The notes beneath the pieces are model-generated. The model did not search any database and had not been told where the DNA came from. It saw only the letters and a program-made list of their open reading frames with translations. The position numbers and the translations under genes are program-made. A stretch of DNA of 64,000 nucleotides from Cyrtodaria siliqua (taxonomy: Eukaryota; Mollusca; Bivalvia; Adapedonta; Hiatellidae): assembly GCA_037043455.1 (NCBI GenBank), contig JAWPHD010011008.1, forward strand, positions 23,695 through 87,694, in the 5' to 3' direction. Shown in pieces: positions 53,101 to 64,000 of this stretch (position 1 is the first letter of the stretch; each line of letters begins with the position of its first letter).

Positions 53101-56100
53101 ATAATTCCGTAGTTACTGGTCCGATCTGGCTGGTTTTTGAACTTTCATTGATATTAACAATCTGATAAAGTATGGTAAAGATCGGATGAAAACGAAGGCC
53201 CTATCGCCTTAACGAGGCAAACTAAAGCATTTTTAACTAAAATAGGGCCATAACTTCGGTGTAACTAGTCCGATCTGGCTGGTTTCGAAATTGTCCGAGC
53301 TATCGTTGTAACTAAATCAAGGGTCATAACTCCGCAGTAACTGGTCTGATCCGGCTGGTTTTTGAACTTTCATTGATATTAACAATCTGGTAAAGTTTGG
53401 TAAAGATCTGATGAAAACGAAGGCCCTATTGCCTTAACGAGGCAAACTAAAGCATTTTAACTAAATCAAGGGCCATAACTTCGGTGTTACTGGTCCGATC
53501 TGGATGGTTTTTGAACTTTCTGAGCTTTCATTGATATTAACAATCTGGTAAAGTTTGGTAAAGATCGGATGAAAAATGAAGGCCCTATCGTCTTAACGAG
53601 GCAAACTATAGAATTTTTAACTAAATCAAGGACCATAACTCCGCTGTTACTTGTCCGATTAGGCTGGTTTTGAGCTGTCATTGATATTAACAATCTGGTA
53701 AAGTTTGGTAAAGATCGGATGAAAAAAATGAAGGCCCTATCGTCTTAACGAGGCAAAATGTAGCATTTTTAACTAAATCAAGGGCCATAACTCTGTTTTA
53801 ACTTCTCCGATCTGACTTGTTTTCGAACTTTTCCGAGCTTTCATTGATATTAACAATCTGGTAAAGCTTGGTAAAGATCGGACGAAAAATGAAGGCCCTA
53901 TCGTCTTAACGAGGCAAAATATAACATTTTTAACTAAATCAAGGGTCATAACTGTGTTGTTACTTGTCCGATCTGGCTGGTTTCGAACTTGTCCGAGCTT
54001 TCGTTGTAACTAAATCAAGGCTCGTAACTCCGCTGTTACTGGTCTTATCCGGCTGGTTTTCGGACTTTCATTGATATTAACAATCTGGTAAAGTTTGGTA
54101 AAGATCGGATGAAAACGAAGGCCCTATCGCCTTAACGAGGCAAACTAAACCATTTTAAACTAAATCAAGGGCCATAACTCCGGTGTTGCTGGTCCGATCT
54201 GGCTGGTTTTTGAACTTTTCTGAGCTTTCATTGATATTAACAATCTGGTAAAGTTTGGTAAAGAACGGATGAAAAATTAAGGCCCTATCGTCTTAACGAG
54301 GCAAACTATAGCATTTTTAACTAAATCAAGGGCCATAACTCCGGTGTTACTGGTCCGATCTGGCTGGTTTTCGAACTTTTCTGAGCTTTCATTGATATTA
54401 ACAATCTGGTAAGGTTTGGCAAAGATCGGATGAAAATCTGAAGGCCCTATCGTCCTAACGACGCAAAATATAGCATTTGTAACTAAATCAAGGACCATAC
54501 CTCTGTTGTTGCTTGTCCGATCTGGCTGGTTTTCGAACTTTTCCGAGCTTTCATTGATATTAACAATCTGGTAAAGCTTGGTAAAGATCGGATGAAAAAT
54601 GAAGGCCCTATCGTCTTAACGAGGCAAAATATAACATTTTTAACTAAATCAAGGGCCATAACTTGTTACTTGTCCGATCTGGCTGGTTTCAAAATTGTCC
54701 GAGCTTTCGTTGTAACTAAATCAAGGGTCATAACTCCGCAGTTACTGGTCTGATCCGGCTGGTTTTTGAACTTTCATTGATATTAACAATCTGGTAAAGT
54801 TTGGTAAAGTTCGGATGAAAACGAAGGCCCTATCGCCTTAGCGAGGCAAACTAAAGCATTTTTAACTAAATCAAGGGCCATAACGTCGGTGTTACTGGTC
54901 CGATCTGGCTGGTTTTCGAACTTTTCTGAGCTTTCATTGATATTAACAATCTGGTAAAGTTTGGCAAAGATCGGATGAAAAATTAAGGCCCTATCGTCTT
55001 AACGAGGCAAACTATAGAATTTTTAACTAAATCAAGGACCATAACTCCGCTGCTACTTGTCCGATTAAGCTGGTTTTGAACTGTCATTGATATTAACAAT
55101 CTGGTAAAGTTTGGTAAAGATCGGATGAAAAAATGAAGGCCCTATCGTCTTAACGAGGCAAAATGTAGCATTTTTAACTAAATCAAGGGCCATAACTCTG
55201 TTATTACTTGTCCGATCTGGCTGGTTTTCGAACTTTTCCGAGCTTTCATTGATATTAACAATCTGGTAAAGCTTGGTAAAGATCGGACGAAAAATGAAGG
55301 CCCTATCGTCTTAACGAGGCAAAATATAACATTTTTAACTAAATCAAGGGCCATAACTGTGTTGTTACTTGTCCGATCTGGCTGGTTTCGAACTTGTCCG
55401 AGCTTTCGTTGTAACTAAAGCAAGGCTCATAACTCCGCTGTTACTGGTCTGATCCGGCTGGTTTTCGGACTTTCATTGATATTAACAATCTGGTCAAATT
55501 TGGTAAAGATCGGATGAAAACGAAGGCCCTATCGCCTTAACGAGGCAAACTAAAGCATTTTAAACTAAATCAAGGGCCAGAACTCCGGTGTTACTGGTCC
55601 GATCTGACTGGTTTTCGAACTTTTCTGAGCTTTCATTGATATTAACAATCTGGCAAAGTTTGGTAAAGATCGGATGAAACATGAAGGCCCTATCGTCTTA
55701 ACGAGGCAAACTATAGAATGTTTAACTAAATCAAGGGCCATAACTCCGCTGTTACTTGTCCGATTAGGCTGGTTTTGAACTGTCATTGATATTAACAATC
55801 TAGCAAAGTTTGGTAAAGATCGGATGAAAAAATGAAGGCCCTATCGTCTTAACGAGGCAAAATTTAGCATTTTTAAATAAATCAAGGGCCATAACTCTGT
55901 TGTTACTTGTCCGATCTGGCTGGTTTTCGAACTTTTCTGAGCGTTCATTGATATTAACAATGTAGTAAAGCTTGATAAAGATCGGATGAAAAATGAAGGC
56001 CCTATCGTCTTAACGAGGCAAAATATAACATTTTTAACTAAATCAAGGGCCATAACTGTGTTGTTACTTGTCTGATCTGGCTGGTTTCGAACTTATCCGA

Positions 56101-56262
56101 GCTTTCGTTGATATTAACAATATGTTAAAGCTTGGTAAAGATTGGATGAAAAATGAAAGACCTATCGTCTTAAAGAGGTTAAAGTTAACGGACGGACGGA
56201 CGATGGACAACTCGCCATCCCATAAGCTTTGCTGGACCTTGGCCAGTAGAGCTAAACATTAA
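50183..56262 (+). mobile_element. 'GGGCCATAACTC' dispersed element 1, with expanded internal array
   Basis: Starts 'AACAAGAGGCCATGTGGACG', then 'GCCTTAGATCGCTCACCTGG' and a poly-G block. It continues as diverged units carrying 'GGGCCATAACTC' and ends with (CGGA)n, then 'CTTGGCCAGTAGAGCTAAA'. Element 2 (58022-60415) has the same start and a similar end, so these look like two copies of one structured repeat with a variable internal array. No protein-coding function seen; frames of up to 90 aa on the minus strand repeat with the array. Confidence 0.8.
51500..56200. repeat. ~175-bp tandem array with higher-order structure
   Basis: Basic unit: 'TCAAGGGCCATAACTCCGGT', 'CCGATCTGGCTGGTTTTCGA', 'TTTCATTGATATTAACAATC', 'TGGTAAAGATCGGATGAAAA', 'GAAGGCCCTATCGTCTTAAC'. 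Some units are short (about 70 bp, missing the AACAATCTGG part). Variants recur at fixed intervals: CATAACTGTGTTG at 53947, 55352 and 56051 (1405 and 699 apart), and TCCGATTAGGCTGG-type at about 53656, 55059 and 55760. This shows a higher-order repeat of about 700 bp. Confidence 0.9.
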
Positions 56263-56278
56263 AAAAAATATATATATA

Positions 56279-57828
56279 CACTGACCCAAAATGAAAACTT
56301 TACACTTTATTTGTTTGAATATCTGTTTTGTTAGCATACATGTTGTTGTAAGTTTTACACATGATTATCACGATTTCATTGCGGATAACGATTATGCAAT
56401 TGTTTTCAAAATCGCCGGTCTATTCATGCGTCCAAGCATGAAAAACGTGTTCCTTACTTTGCACGTGCGCAGCAACAGGTGTTTCACTTACAGGTTTTAC
56501 ATCGACCAGTTATTATTTGCTGCTCAGCACTGATAATAAAAAGTTAATTTGTTTTTAAAAACTTTTGCATTTAGTGATGCCACGTCTTTCTGAAGATCAG
56601 AGAAACCAAGCTATTGGTATGCTCAGGGCGGGGTCAATGGTAAATAACGTCGCGCGTCATTTTGGCTGCTCCAGACAGATTATTCATAATCTTGTGAACC
56701 GGTACAACATTACTGGGTCTGTCAAAGATCATGCAAGACCCGGTCGCGTACGTGCGACAACGTTACGTACTGATCGCGTTTTCACGTTGACTCACTTACG
56801 TAATCGTTTTTTACCAGCAACCATTACTGCTCGGCGTTACGGGGTTCATGCACAGACGATCATAAATCGTTTGAGACAGAACCAAGTTCCTATTCATACT
56901 CGTCGTCCTTATACTGGACAGATTATCACACCTCGTCACCGAGCTTCCAGACTGTTATGGGCACGACGTCATTTGCATTTCACGCGCAACCAGTGGCAAT
57001 CGGTACTTTTCAGCGATGAGTCGCGGTTTACTGTCAGCCATGCAGATGGCAGAATACGCATCTATCGCCGTAGAAATGAACGACTTGCAGATTGTTGTAT
57101 TCGGGAGAGAGACATAATTGGTGGTGGCAGTATTATGGTCTGGGGTGGGATAGTGGGAAATCTGAAAACTGATCTGGTCATTATCCAAGGAAATGTCAAT
57201 GCTCAACGTTACCTCAATGTTTTAAACAACACAATGATACCATTGATGCAAAATAACGGACCTGGCACTTTCCAGCATGACAATGCAAGGCTTCACACGG
57301 CGCGTATAACCACACAATTCCTTGCTCAAAATAACGTTAACGTCTTGCCTTGGCCCGCTTTAACCCCATAGAACACATATGGGATGAATTGGGTCGGAGG
57401 GCCATGTCCAATCATCAAATTGATACCATAAATGACCTCCAAAATGCACTTCTGTTAGAATGGCAACGTATTCCAAACGCGCTCATACAACGTTACGTAA
57501 ATTCAATGAGGCGACGTATTCTGCAATGCATTTGTAAAAATGGAGGTCACACTGGTTACTGATGCTTTTTATAACATCCCTTAGCGCACTCAGTCAGTAA
57601 TTTCTTGTTTCCAAATGCTGTGTGATCTTTTTCATTTTTCAGGAATTTTCATTTCGACCCCTCTCAATTTAATTGTCTTAAATATATTATTTTTATCCAA
57701 TATAATTACACAAACACATCGATATGGCATTGAAGCTTCGATGACAAAAAAAATTGACCCCGAATATACATTTATCAACAAAATATATACTTTTGAAGTC
57801 TATGTAAAGTTTTCATTTTGGGTCAGTG
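56279..57828 (+). mobile_element. Tc1/mariner transposon, 1550 bp
   Basis: Terminal inverted repeats are identical for at least 26 bp (CACTGACCCAAAATGAAAAC, TTTACA) at 56279 and 57828, with TA on both outer sides (56277-56278 and 57829-57830), the Tc1/mariner target duplication. It carries the transposase at 56577-57562 and lies immediately 3' of dispersed element 1. Confidence 0.96.
56577..57562 (+). pseudogene. Tc1-like DD34E transposase, frameshifted
   Basis: The ATG at 56577 (MPRLSEDQRNQAIGML) opens an N-terminal helix-turn-helix region (VARHFGCSRQIIHNLVNRY) and a second HTH region (ARRYGVHAQTIINRLR). The catalytic core has the first Asp in VLFSDESRFTV (about residue 147) and the second in FQHDNARLHTA (about 235). 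After LPWPAL the frame breaks at a stop near 57369. The rest (NPIEHIWDELGRR, with the catalytic Glu, to ICKNGGHTGY) is in another frame. Comparison with the family pattern PALSPDLNPIE implies loss of 13 nt around 57361, removing four residues. With these restored the D-to-E spacing would be 34. As it stands it is inactive. Only this lesion is obvious, so the copy is young. Confidence 0.93.
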
Positions 57829-57841
57829 TATATATTTTAAA

Positions 57842-58020
57842 AACAAGAAATCCGTGGATTCACATGTCTCGCCTAACGGGGGCTGGACTTAAAAATAAAA
57901 AGGTCAATGATGCTTAAATGAAAGTTTGTAAACATTTAAGTAACTAAAAACAATCGAGTTTGCCGTTTGCTGAGATGACATTTAAGTGCATTTGTTTAAA
58001 AACAAAATGCCATTCTATTA
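57842..58020. other. Short spacer between Tc1 element and dispersed element 2
   Basis: About 180 bases of AT-rich DNA, including a pair of 'TTAAAAACAA' motifs. Nothing recognised. Confidence 0.4.
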
Positions 58021-59589
58021 AAAACAAGAGGACCAGTGGATGCTCTACTGGCTAAAACGGCTCTTCTATCAAGGTTGTCGAAATAAAATTCCCATCAGTA
58101 GTTTCTTTAAAACATTGCAAAAACAACAGGGATAGGATGGCCTTAGATCGCTCACCTGGTAATCATGGGCAATAAGTCTGCTGTGTCTAGTCTGGCATGG
58201 GGGGTGGGGGGGGGGGGTGAGGGGGAGGGGGTGGTAATCATGGGCAATAATTCTACTGTGTCTAGTCTGGCATGGGCATTTTTTAATTTGTCCCACTTTT
58301 TTCTATGAATGAAATTTCATAAAAATGGGGTGTGGGGTGGGGCGGGGGGTGGGGGAGGCGGGGTGTGTATGGAGAATGAAATTTTATGAAAATGGGTGGG
58401 TGGGGGTGGAGTTTATATTAACATTCTAAACAAATATGGTAAAGAGCAGATAAAAAATGAAGTAACTACAGATTTAACAAAGGAATATACACAATATAGC
58501 ATATTTCAACAAATCAAGGGCCACAACCTGTCGTTACTAACTAGATCTAGCTGGTTTTCGAACTTGTCCAAAATTTCATTGATATACCATGCTTTGCACA
58601 ACTAGACATCATACTGAGGCTTCCTGCCAAATTTTGTTAAAATCCAATAAGCCGTTTAGGAGGAGTAGCGCCGACAAAACATTTAAAGTAAAAATGTCAA
58701 AGTGCCATAACTCCGTTATAAATCAGCAAACTGGAACAAAAGCGCAATATGCACAACTAGACATCTTACCGATGCTTCCTGCCAAGTTTCGTCGAAATCC
58801 AACAAGGCGTTTAGGAGGAGTAGCGCCGACAAAAAAAATGAAAAAAAAATGTCAAGGGGCCGTAACTCCATCAAAAATCAACGAACCGGAAAAAAAATAA
58901 TAGGCACAGCAATGCTTCCTGCTAACACGGCGTTAACACACAAAAAGAAAAAGAAAAAAAAATTAAATAAGATAATAAGAAAAAAACAATAAAAACAAAA
59001 AAACAATTAAAACAAAACAAAAAAATTAAACCAAAAAATAAAAAAATAATAAAGAAAAATTCAAACCAAAACAAAAAAAATTCAAACCAAAAAAAACACA
59101 ATTAAACCAAAAAAAATAAATATATGAAACAAAAAAAATATATCTATTAAAAAAAAAAAAAAAAATAAAAAAAAATATAGGCTCATAATAAAAAAAAAGG
59201 CAAAACATCTGGTAAAGTGTAAAGATCAGATGAAAAACGAAAGCCCTATCGTATTAAGGAGGCAAAATATAGCATTTGTATGTAAATCAAGGGCCATAAC
59301 TCTGCTGTTATTGGTCCGAACTGGCTGGTTTTCAAACTTGTGTGAGCTTTCATTGATATTAATAATCTGGTAAAGATCGGATAAAAAATGAAGGCCTTTG
59401 GCAAGTAGAGCTAAAATCATCAGCTCCAAAAAGTAGGTCAAGGTCATAGATGAAATCCAGGCATCCAAAAAAAGATACACTACGGAAGACATAACTATGT
59501 CAAAATAGTATATTTTTTCTTCCAAAGGTTAAGCTATAAATTAGGTTTAAAATATCTAGTGCATAATTCTAGTTCATGAGAAAGTGATG

Positions 59590-60085
59590 TAAATGTAACG
59601 ATTAAAGTTATCTGCCCTTTGCTTGGATGGTGAAGGTCACATCCACATTTGCTTTGTCACGTTGCAATGCAATGTACCACTCAAGATTCAACTATAAGCA
59701 AAGTTTGAAAGGTCTAGTGCATACAGTTTGTAAAAAAGTGACCTAAACGCACAAAGTTGAACCTAAACATTATTAAGTTACCTGCCCTTTGCTTGGAGGG
59801 TCAATGGTCATTTCCACATTTGCTTTGTCATGTTGCCGTGTACCACCCAAGATACAACTATTAGCAAAGTTTGAAAGGTCTAGTGCATACAGTTTGTGAA
59901 AAAGTGACCTAAACGCAAAAGTTGAACCTAAAAATTAGTAAGTTAACTGCCCTTTGCTTGGAGGGTCAAGGTCCCTTCCACATTTGCTTTGTCACTTTGC
60001 GATGTACCACCCATGATACAACTATAAGCAAAGTTTGAAAGGTCTAGTGCATACAGTTTGTGAGAAAATGACCTAAACACAAAAC
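59590..60085. repeat. ~155-bp tandem triplicate
   Basis: Three units with 'CTGCCCTTTGCTTGGAGGGT', 'CCACATTTGCTTTGTCAC', 'AGCAAAGTTTGAAAGGTCTA' and 'GTGCATACAGTTTGT', inside dispersed element 2. Confidence 0.9.
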
Positions 60086-60093
60086 TTGAATGT

Positions 60094-60140
60094 TGACGCC
60101 GCCGCCGCCACCGCCGCCACCGCCGCCGCCGCCGCCGCCG
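60094..60140. repeat. (CCG)n microsatellite
   Basis: GCCGCCGCCACCGCC-type tract of about 45 bp. On either strand it makes short Pro- or Arg-rich frames that are not genes. Confidence 0.93.
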
Positions 60141-60419
60141 GAAAAGCAACATCTATGTCTCTTTTTTTCTTTGAAAAGGCGAGACAAAAACTGTGTAAGT
60201 TTGGTTAAGATTGCTCAAGAAATGTGGACTCTGTTGTGTAAACAAGATGAAAAACTGCATTTTTTGCTAATTCAGGGGCCATAACTCTGGTGTTACTGGT
60301 CCGATCTGGCCCATTATCGAACTTGTCCGAGATCTTATGGTCATATACAATATGTACAAGTTTGGTTAAGATTGCTCAAGTAATGCGGCCTCTATCGTGT
60401 AAACGAGCTAAATGTTGAC

Positions 60420-61645
60420 GACAGATTGTATAGTTGCATAGTTGACAATTGTATAGTTGCACTACTATTGCCAGATAATTCACAATTACATTTACCTGTG
60501 GATTAATTTACCTGTTCAAAGTTTTCTACGTCATCAAATAAAACAGTATTCTCGCTTTTCACAGATATTGCAATGTGTTAATTGTAAATGTATAGTGTTG
60601 TGTATTGATTTCGATTTAAATAAACATAAACATGTTCATGAAACAAAACTTGGCCGGAGAACTTTAATAACGAAAATTAACCAACGCAATTGTCTAAAAG
60701 TAAACAAATCAATTGAAAGAAAAATACTTGTGTTGTCATGTGATCACTAGAAAACAACTCTATTTAACGGAAGACTCAAGTTAACACCCATCCAAAAGTG
60801 ACATTTAAGGTATGTTCAATAATTTATCATTTCTTCCCACGCATAATTTTTTTGAAGTGGGAAATCAACACGTCGACAATTGCGTATGGCGACATCTCAC
60901 TTCATGGCAAAGATACGTGGTCCTCTGTGGATATAGACGATTAGAGAACTAGACTAGAAATAGCCGAATATGTCAAATAAAGCCGCATTAAACACATCTG
61001 GTGTCACTCTTGTATTCACTGGTTTTGCATTGGAGTATAGATGTAATGTTTAGGACTGCCAACAACAGCAACAACAGTTGCAACAGCATAATTATGTGTG
61101 TCAGCTGTCGTTCATGTTAGTTAAATTGAACCCACTTTGATAACATACAACTTTTAACATTTAGTAATGCTTTTTTAATAAAGTAACTTTTATTTTACAT
61201 TGAATTTATCTAGACTATCACAGACAAGCAATGGTTAACGATGAATGGTCACCCTTTCTGTAGTATTATCAATTAATAACTTCAACTCTTAACCATCATA
61301 TGAACATTTCTTGATATATTCAAAACCGCTACTAAGTTGTATGTAAAAATGCATGACGTATATATACTACTTCTAGCACTGCGTGACTGCACGGGGAAAT
61401 GAGGTAAATCTGAATTGTATAGCTGCACAATTATTGCCAGATAATTGATAAATACCTGTGGATTAATTTATCTGTGCAAATTTTCTACGTCATCAGATAA
61501 AATCTTACTCTCACTTTTCGCAGATATTGCAAAGTGTGAATTGTAAATATCTATGGTTGTGCATTGATTTCGATTTAAATAAACATTAACATGTTCATGA
61601 CACAAAACATGGCCGGAGGACTTCAAACTGAGGATGGGGATATAT
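60420..61645 (+). repeat. Direct repeat pair, ~230 bp, ~0.98 kb apart
   Basis: Copies at about 60436-60670 and 61414-61630 share 'TTATTGCCAGATAATT', 'ACCTGTGGATTAATTTA', 'GATTTCGATTTAAATAAACA' and 'ACATGTTCATGA'. Both end at 'TGGCCGGAG(A/G)ACTT'. By eye about 80% identical. The 730-bp interval has no gene. Candidates are a tandem duplication, two copies of one repeat, or a very degenerate LTR-like unit. Confidence 0.75.
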
Positions 61646-61744
61646 TAAAACGTTTGTCAGATTTCCATGGAAAATAATAGTATAATGGTTTAAGTTGTGT
61701 CATACGCGGGCTTTTACTAATATTGCCTATTAATTATGTCTAAT

Positions 61745-61945
61745 TTGTTAGAGTATACAGCATGTCGGGGATTCCTCTATTTGCACTGTACCGTTCAACT
61801 GGGATGATAGGGCAAGAGTGAGGATTGGTGCACCTTAGAACCTCAAAGACCTTTTTGCCACAGACCGTCTAAAGGCGGTACCCCTATTTTTAACCCTTTT
61901 ATGCTTGTGGTGTTGCGCAGTTTGCTTCTGTTTATCATTGTAATT
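61745..61945 (+). repeat. Dispersed repeat R2 copy
   Basis: 'GAGGATTGGTGCACCTTAGA', 'CCACAGACCGTCTAAAGGCG', 'GGTACCCCTATTTTTAACCC'. The GGTTTAAAC core present in other copies is lost. Confidence 0.75.
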
Positions 61946-62329
61946 CGCTACCGGAACGAAAGCGACTCTTATATGGTTTTCATAATTGCACTGGGTAAGG
62001 TAGCAATGAACAGTTTCTTTTCATCTTTGACTTTGATAACGCAATCTTATAATTACACATTGTAGCAGTGAACAGTTTATTTGTGTTGTAATGCACACGC
62101 TAACGCACACGTATCCCTTACATCTGAACAATTGTATTTCTGATGTGTACTTCTAGCACGTCGCGTTACAAGGGTGAATTGGGAAGAGTGTTGATGTCTC
62201 CGTGACAGCATTTCTTTTTCGATATTGTACCGTGACTTGATCTATTATTATGTTAATGATTTGTTTCCAGTTCCTTCCCAGATATATGCTATTTTCTCTC
62301 GGCAGCTATTTTACGCTTGAGTAAAACCT

Positions 62330-64000
62330 TGCATGTTGTTGTTTGTTATGAATGCCTGCTTGTTGTTTGTTATGAATGCCTGCTTGTTGTTTGTTATGAA
62401 TGCCTGCTTGTTGGTTATTATGAATGAGTGATCGTTGTTTGTTATGAATGCCTGCTTTTGTTTGTTATGAATGCCTGTTTGTTGGTTATTATGAATGCGT
62501 GCTTGTTGTTTGTTATGAATGCCTGCTTGTTGTTTGTTATGAATGCCTGCTGTTGGTTGTTATGAATGCCTGCTGTTGTTTGTTATGAATGTCTGCTTGT
62601 TGGTTTTTATGAATGAGTGATCGTTGTTTGTTATGAATGCCTGCTTTTGTTTGTTATGAATGCCTCTTGTTGGTTATCATGAATGCGTGTTTGTTGTTTG
62701 TTATGAATGCCTGCTCGTTGATTATTATGAATGCCTGCTTGCTTGTTGGTTATTATGAATGCGTGGTCGTTGTTTGTTACGAATGCCTGCTCGTTGTTTG
62801 TTACGAATGCCTGCTTGTTGTTTGTTATGAATGCCTGCTTGTTGGTTATTATGAATGCCTGCTTGTTGGTTATAATTAATGCCTGATTGTTGTTTGTTAT
62901 GAATACCTGCTTGTTGGTTACTATGAATGCCTGCTTGTTGTTTGCTATGAATGCCTGCTTGTTGTTTATTATGAATGCGTGCTTGTTGTTTGTTATGAAT
63001 GCCTGCTTGTTGTTTGTTATGAATGCATGCTGTTGGTTGTTATGAATGTCTGCTTTTGTTTGTTACGAATGGCTGCTTGTTGGTTATTATGAATGTGTGC
63101 TCGTTGTTTGTTACGAATGCCTGCTCGTTGTTTGTTATGAATGCCTGCTTGTTGGTTGTTATGAATGCCTGCTTGTTGATTATTATGAATGCGTGCTTGT
63201 TGTTTGTAATGAATGCGTGCTTGTTGTTTGTTATGAATGCCTGCATGTATTATGAATGCGTGCTTGTTGTTTGTTACGAATGCCTGCTTTTGTTTGTTAC
63301 GAATGCCTGCTTGTTGGTTATTTTGAATGCGTGGTCGTTGTTTGTTACGAATGCCTGCTCGTTATTTGTTACGAATGCCTGCTTGTTGGTTGTTATGAAT
63401 GCCTGCTTGTTGTTTGTTATGAATGCCTGCTTGTTGGTTATTATGAATACCTGCTTGTTGGTTGTTATGAATACCTGATTGTTTGTTATTATGAATGCCT
63501 GCTTGTTGGTTGTTATGAATGCCTGCTTGTTGGTTATTATGAATGCCTGCTTGTTGTTTGTTATGAATGCCTGCTTGATGGTTATTATGAATGCCTGCTT
63601 GTTGTTTGTTATGAATGCCTGCTTGTTGGTTATTATGAATGCCTGCTTGTTGCCTACTGGCTGGTTGTTATGAATGCCTGCTTTAGTTTGTTATGTATGC
63701 CTACTGGTTGGTTGTTATGAATGCCTGCTTTAGTTTGTTATGAATGCTTACTTGTTGGTTGTTATGAATCCCTGCTTTAGTTTGTTATGAATGCCTGCTG
63801 TTGGTTGTTATGAATATCTACTTGTTGTTTGTTATGAATGCCTGCTTGTTGTTTGTTATGAATGCCTACTTGTTGGTTGTTATGAATGCCTGCTTTAGTT
63901 TGTTATGAATGCCTGCTGTTGGTTGGTATGAATGCCTGCTTGTTGTTTGTTATGAATGCCTGCTTGTTGTTTGTTATGAATGCCTGCTGTTGGTTGTTAT
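62330..64000. repeat. 24-bp minisatellite running off the window
   Basis: The unit is TGTTATGAATGCCTGCTTGT plus TGTT, with TTGGTTAT alternates and some shortened units (CTGCTGTTGG). The period equals eight codons, so frames such as YECLLVVC stay open for 60-154 codons. No independent sign of coding. About 70 units are inside the window; the right end is not seen. Confidence 0.95.

Larger units (their letters stand above)
58022..60415 (+). mobile_element. 'GGGCCATAACTC' dispersed element 2
   Basis: The start 'AACAAGAGGACCAGTGGATG' and 'GCCTTAGATCGCTCACCTGG' match element 1, followed by G-rich tandem blocks (58198-58410, with a second 'GGTAATCATGGGCAATAA'). Next come three 'AAATCAGC..AC.GGAACAAAA' units, a 280-bp A-rich simple-sequence stretch (58930-59215), then two 'GGGCCATAACTC' units around 59285 and 60275. 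It ends near 'GTGTAAACGAGCTAAATG'. Confidence 0.7.

Noticed and set aside
52022..56053. Minus-strand frames (LVKNAIVCLVKTIGPS repeats)
   Set aside because: They recur with the 175-bp array, are short and often interrupted; no sign of selection on a protein.
56577..57562. Active Tc1 transposase
   Set aside because: The frame breaks before the catalytic Glu; the 13-nt loss removes conserved residues.
62637..63720. Repeat protein (YECLLVVC)n
   Set aside because: 24-bp array, several frames open, no exon signals.

Overview
This is eukaryotic, AT-rich, repeat-dense DNA with spliced genes and no operons, ribosome binding sites or prokaryotic mobile elements. A mollusc, most likely a bivalve, is inferred from three things: two secreted genes with a von Willebrand A (VWA) domain plus two chitin-binding Peritrophin-A domains (the architecture of Pif/BMSP-type shell matrix proteins), arrays of the 'GGGCCATAACTC' repeat, and tRNA-headed SINEs ending in 'AAAACACCA' followed by a CAAA-rich tail. 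The species cannot be fixed from the sequence.

Two paralogous genes can be rebuilt exon by exon. Gene A (minus strand, coding 7016 to 4349, 352 aa) has a 5' UTR exon and TATA box near 8.5 kb. Gene B (plus strand, 37975 to 46267, 369 aa) lies about 29 kb away and is divergent from A. Both encode signal peptide, VWA and two CBM14 domains. Both share phase-1 introns after the signal peptide and before the chitin-binding part. Gene B has two further phase-1 introns inside the region that is one exon in gene A. Both VWA domains lack the metal-binding Asp of the MIDAS loop. The most striking feature is just inside gene B intron 1: about 24 tandem 56-bp units that are copies of the end of the signal-peptide exon together with its 5' splice site.

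Layout: 0-2.6 kb, 44-bp minisatellite and foldback elements. 4.3-8.5 kb, gene A. 10-17 kb, foldbacks, a SINE, a LINE 3' fragment, dispersed repeats and one orphan acidic exon. 17.6-19.1 kb, a 12-bp array. 20.0-24.2 kb, a segment with inverted ends. 26.4-30 kb, a SINE, possible decayed gene pieces, a GC-rich terminal-inverted-repeat element and a short satellite. 31.6-32.2 kb, foldbacks. 33.6-36.7 kb, a giant inverted repeat whose arms hold 21-bp arrays and a SAM-domain-like coding remnant. 38-46.3 kb, gene B with many intronic repeats. 46.9-50 kb, dispersed repeats and a MITE. 50.2-56.3 and 58.0-60.4 kb, two 'GGGCCATAACTC' elements, the first with higher-order repeat structure, separated by a 1550-bp Tc1/mariner element with a frameshifted transposase. 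60.4-61.6 kb, a direct repeat pair. 62.3-64 kb, a 24-bp array running off the window.

Most long reading frames here are produced by tandem repeats. Only genes A and B, the Tc1 transposase, the LINE tail and the orphan exon look like real coding sequence. The SAM-like remnant and the 27-29 kb pieces are weaker candidates.
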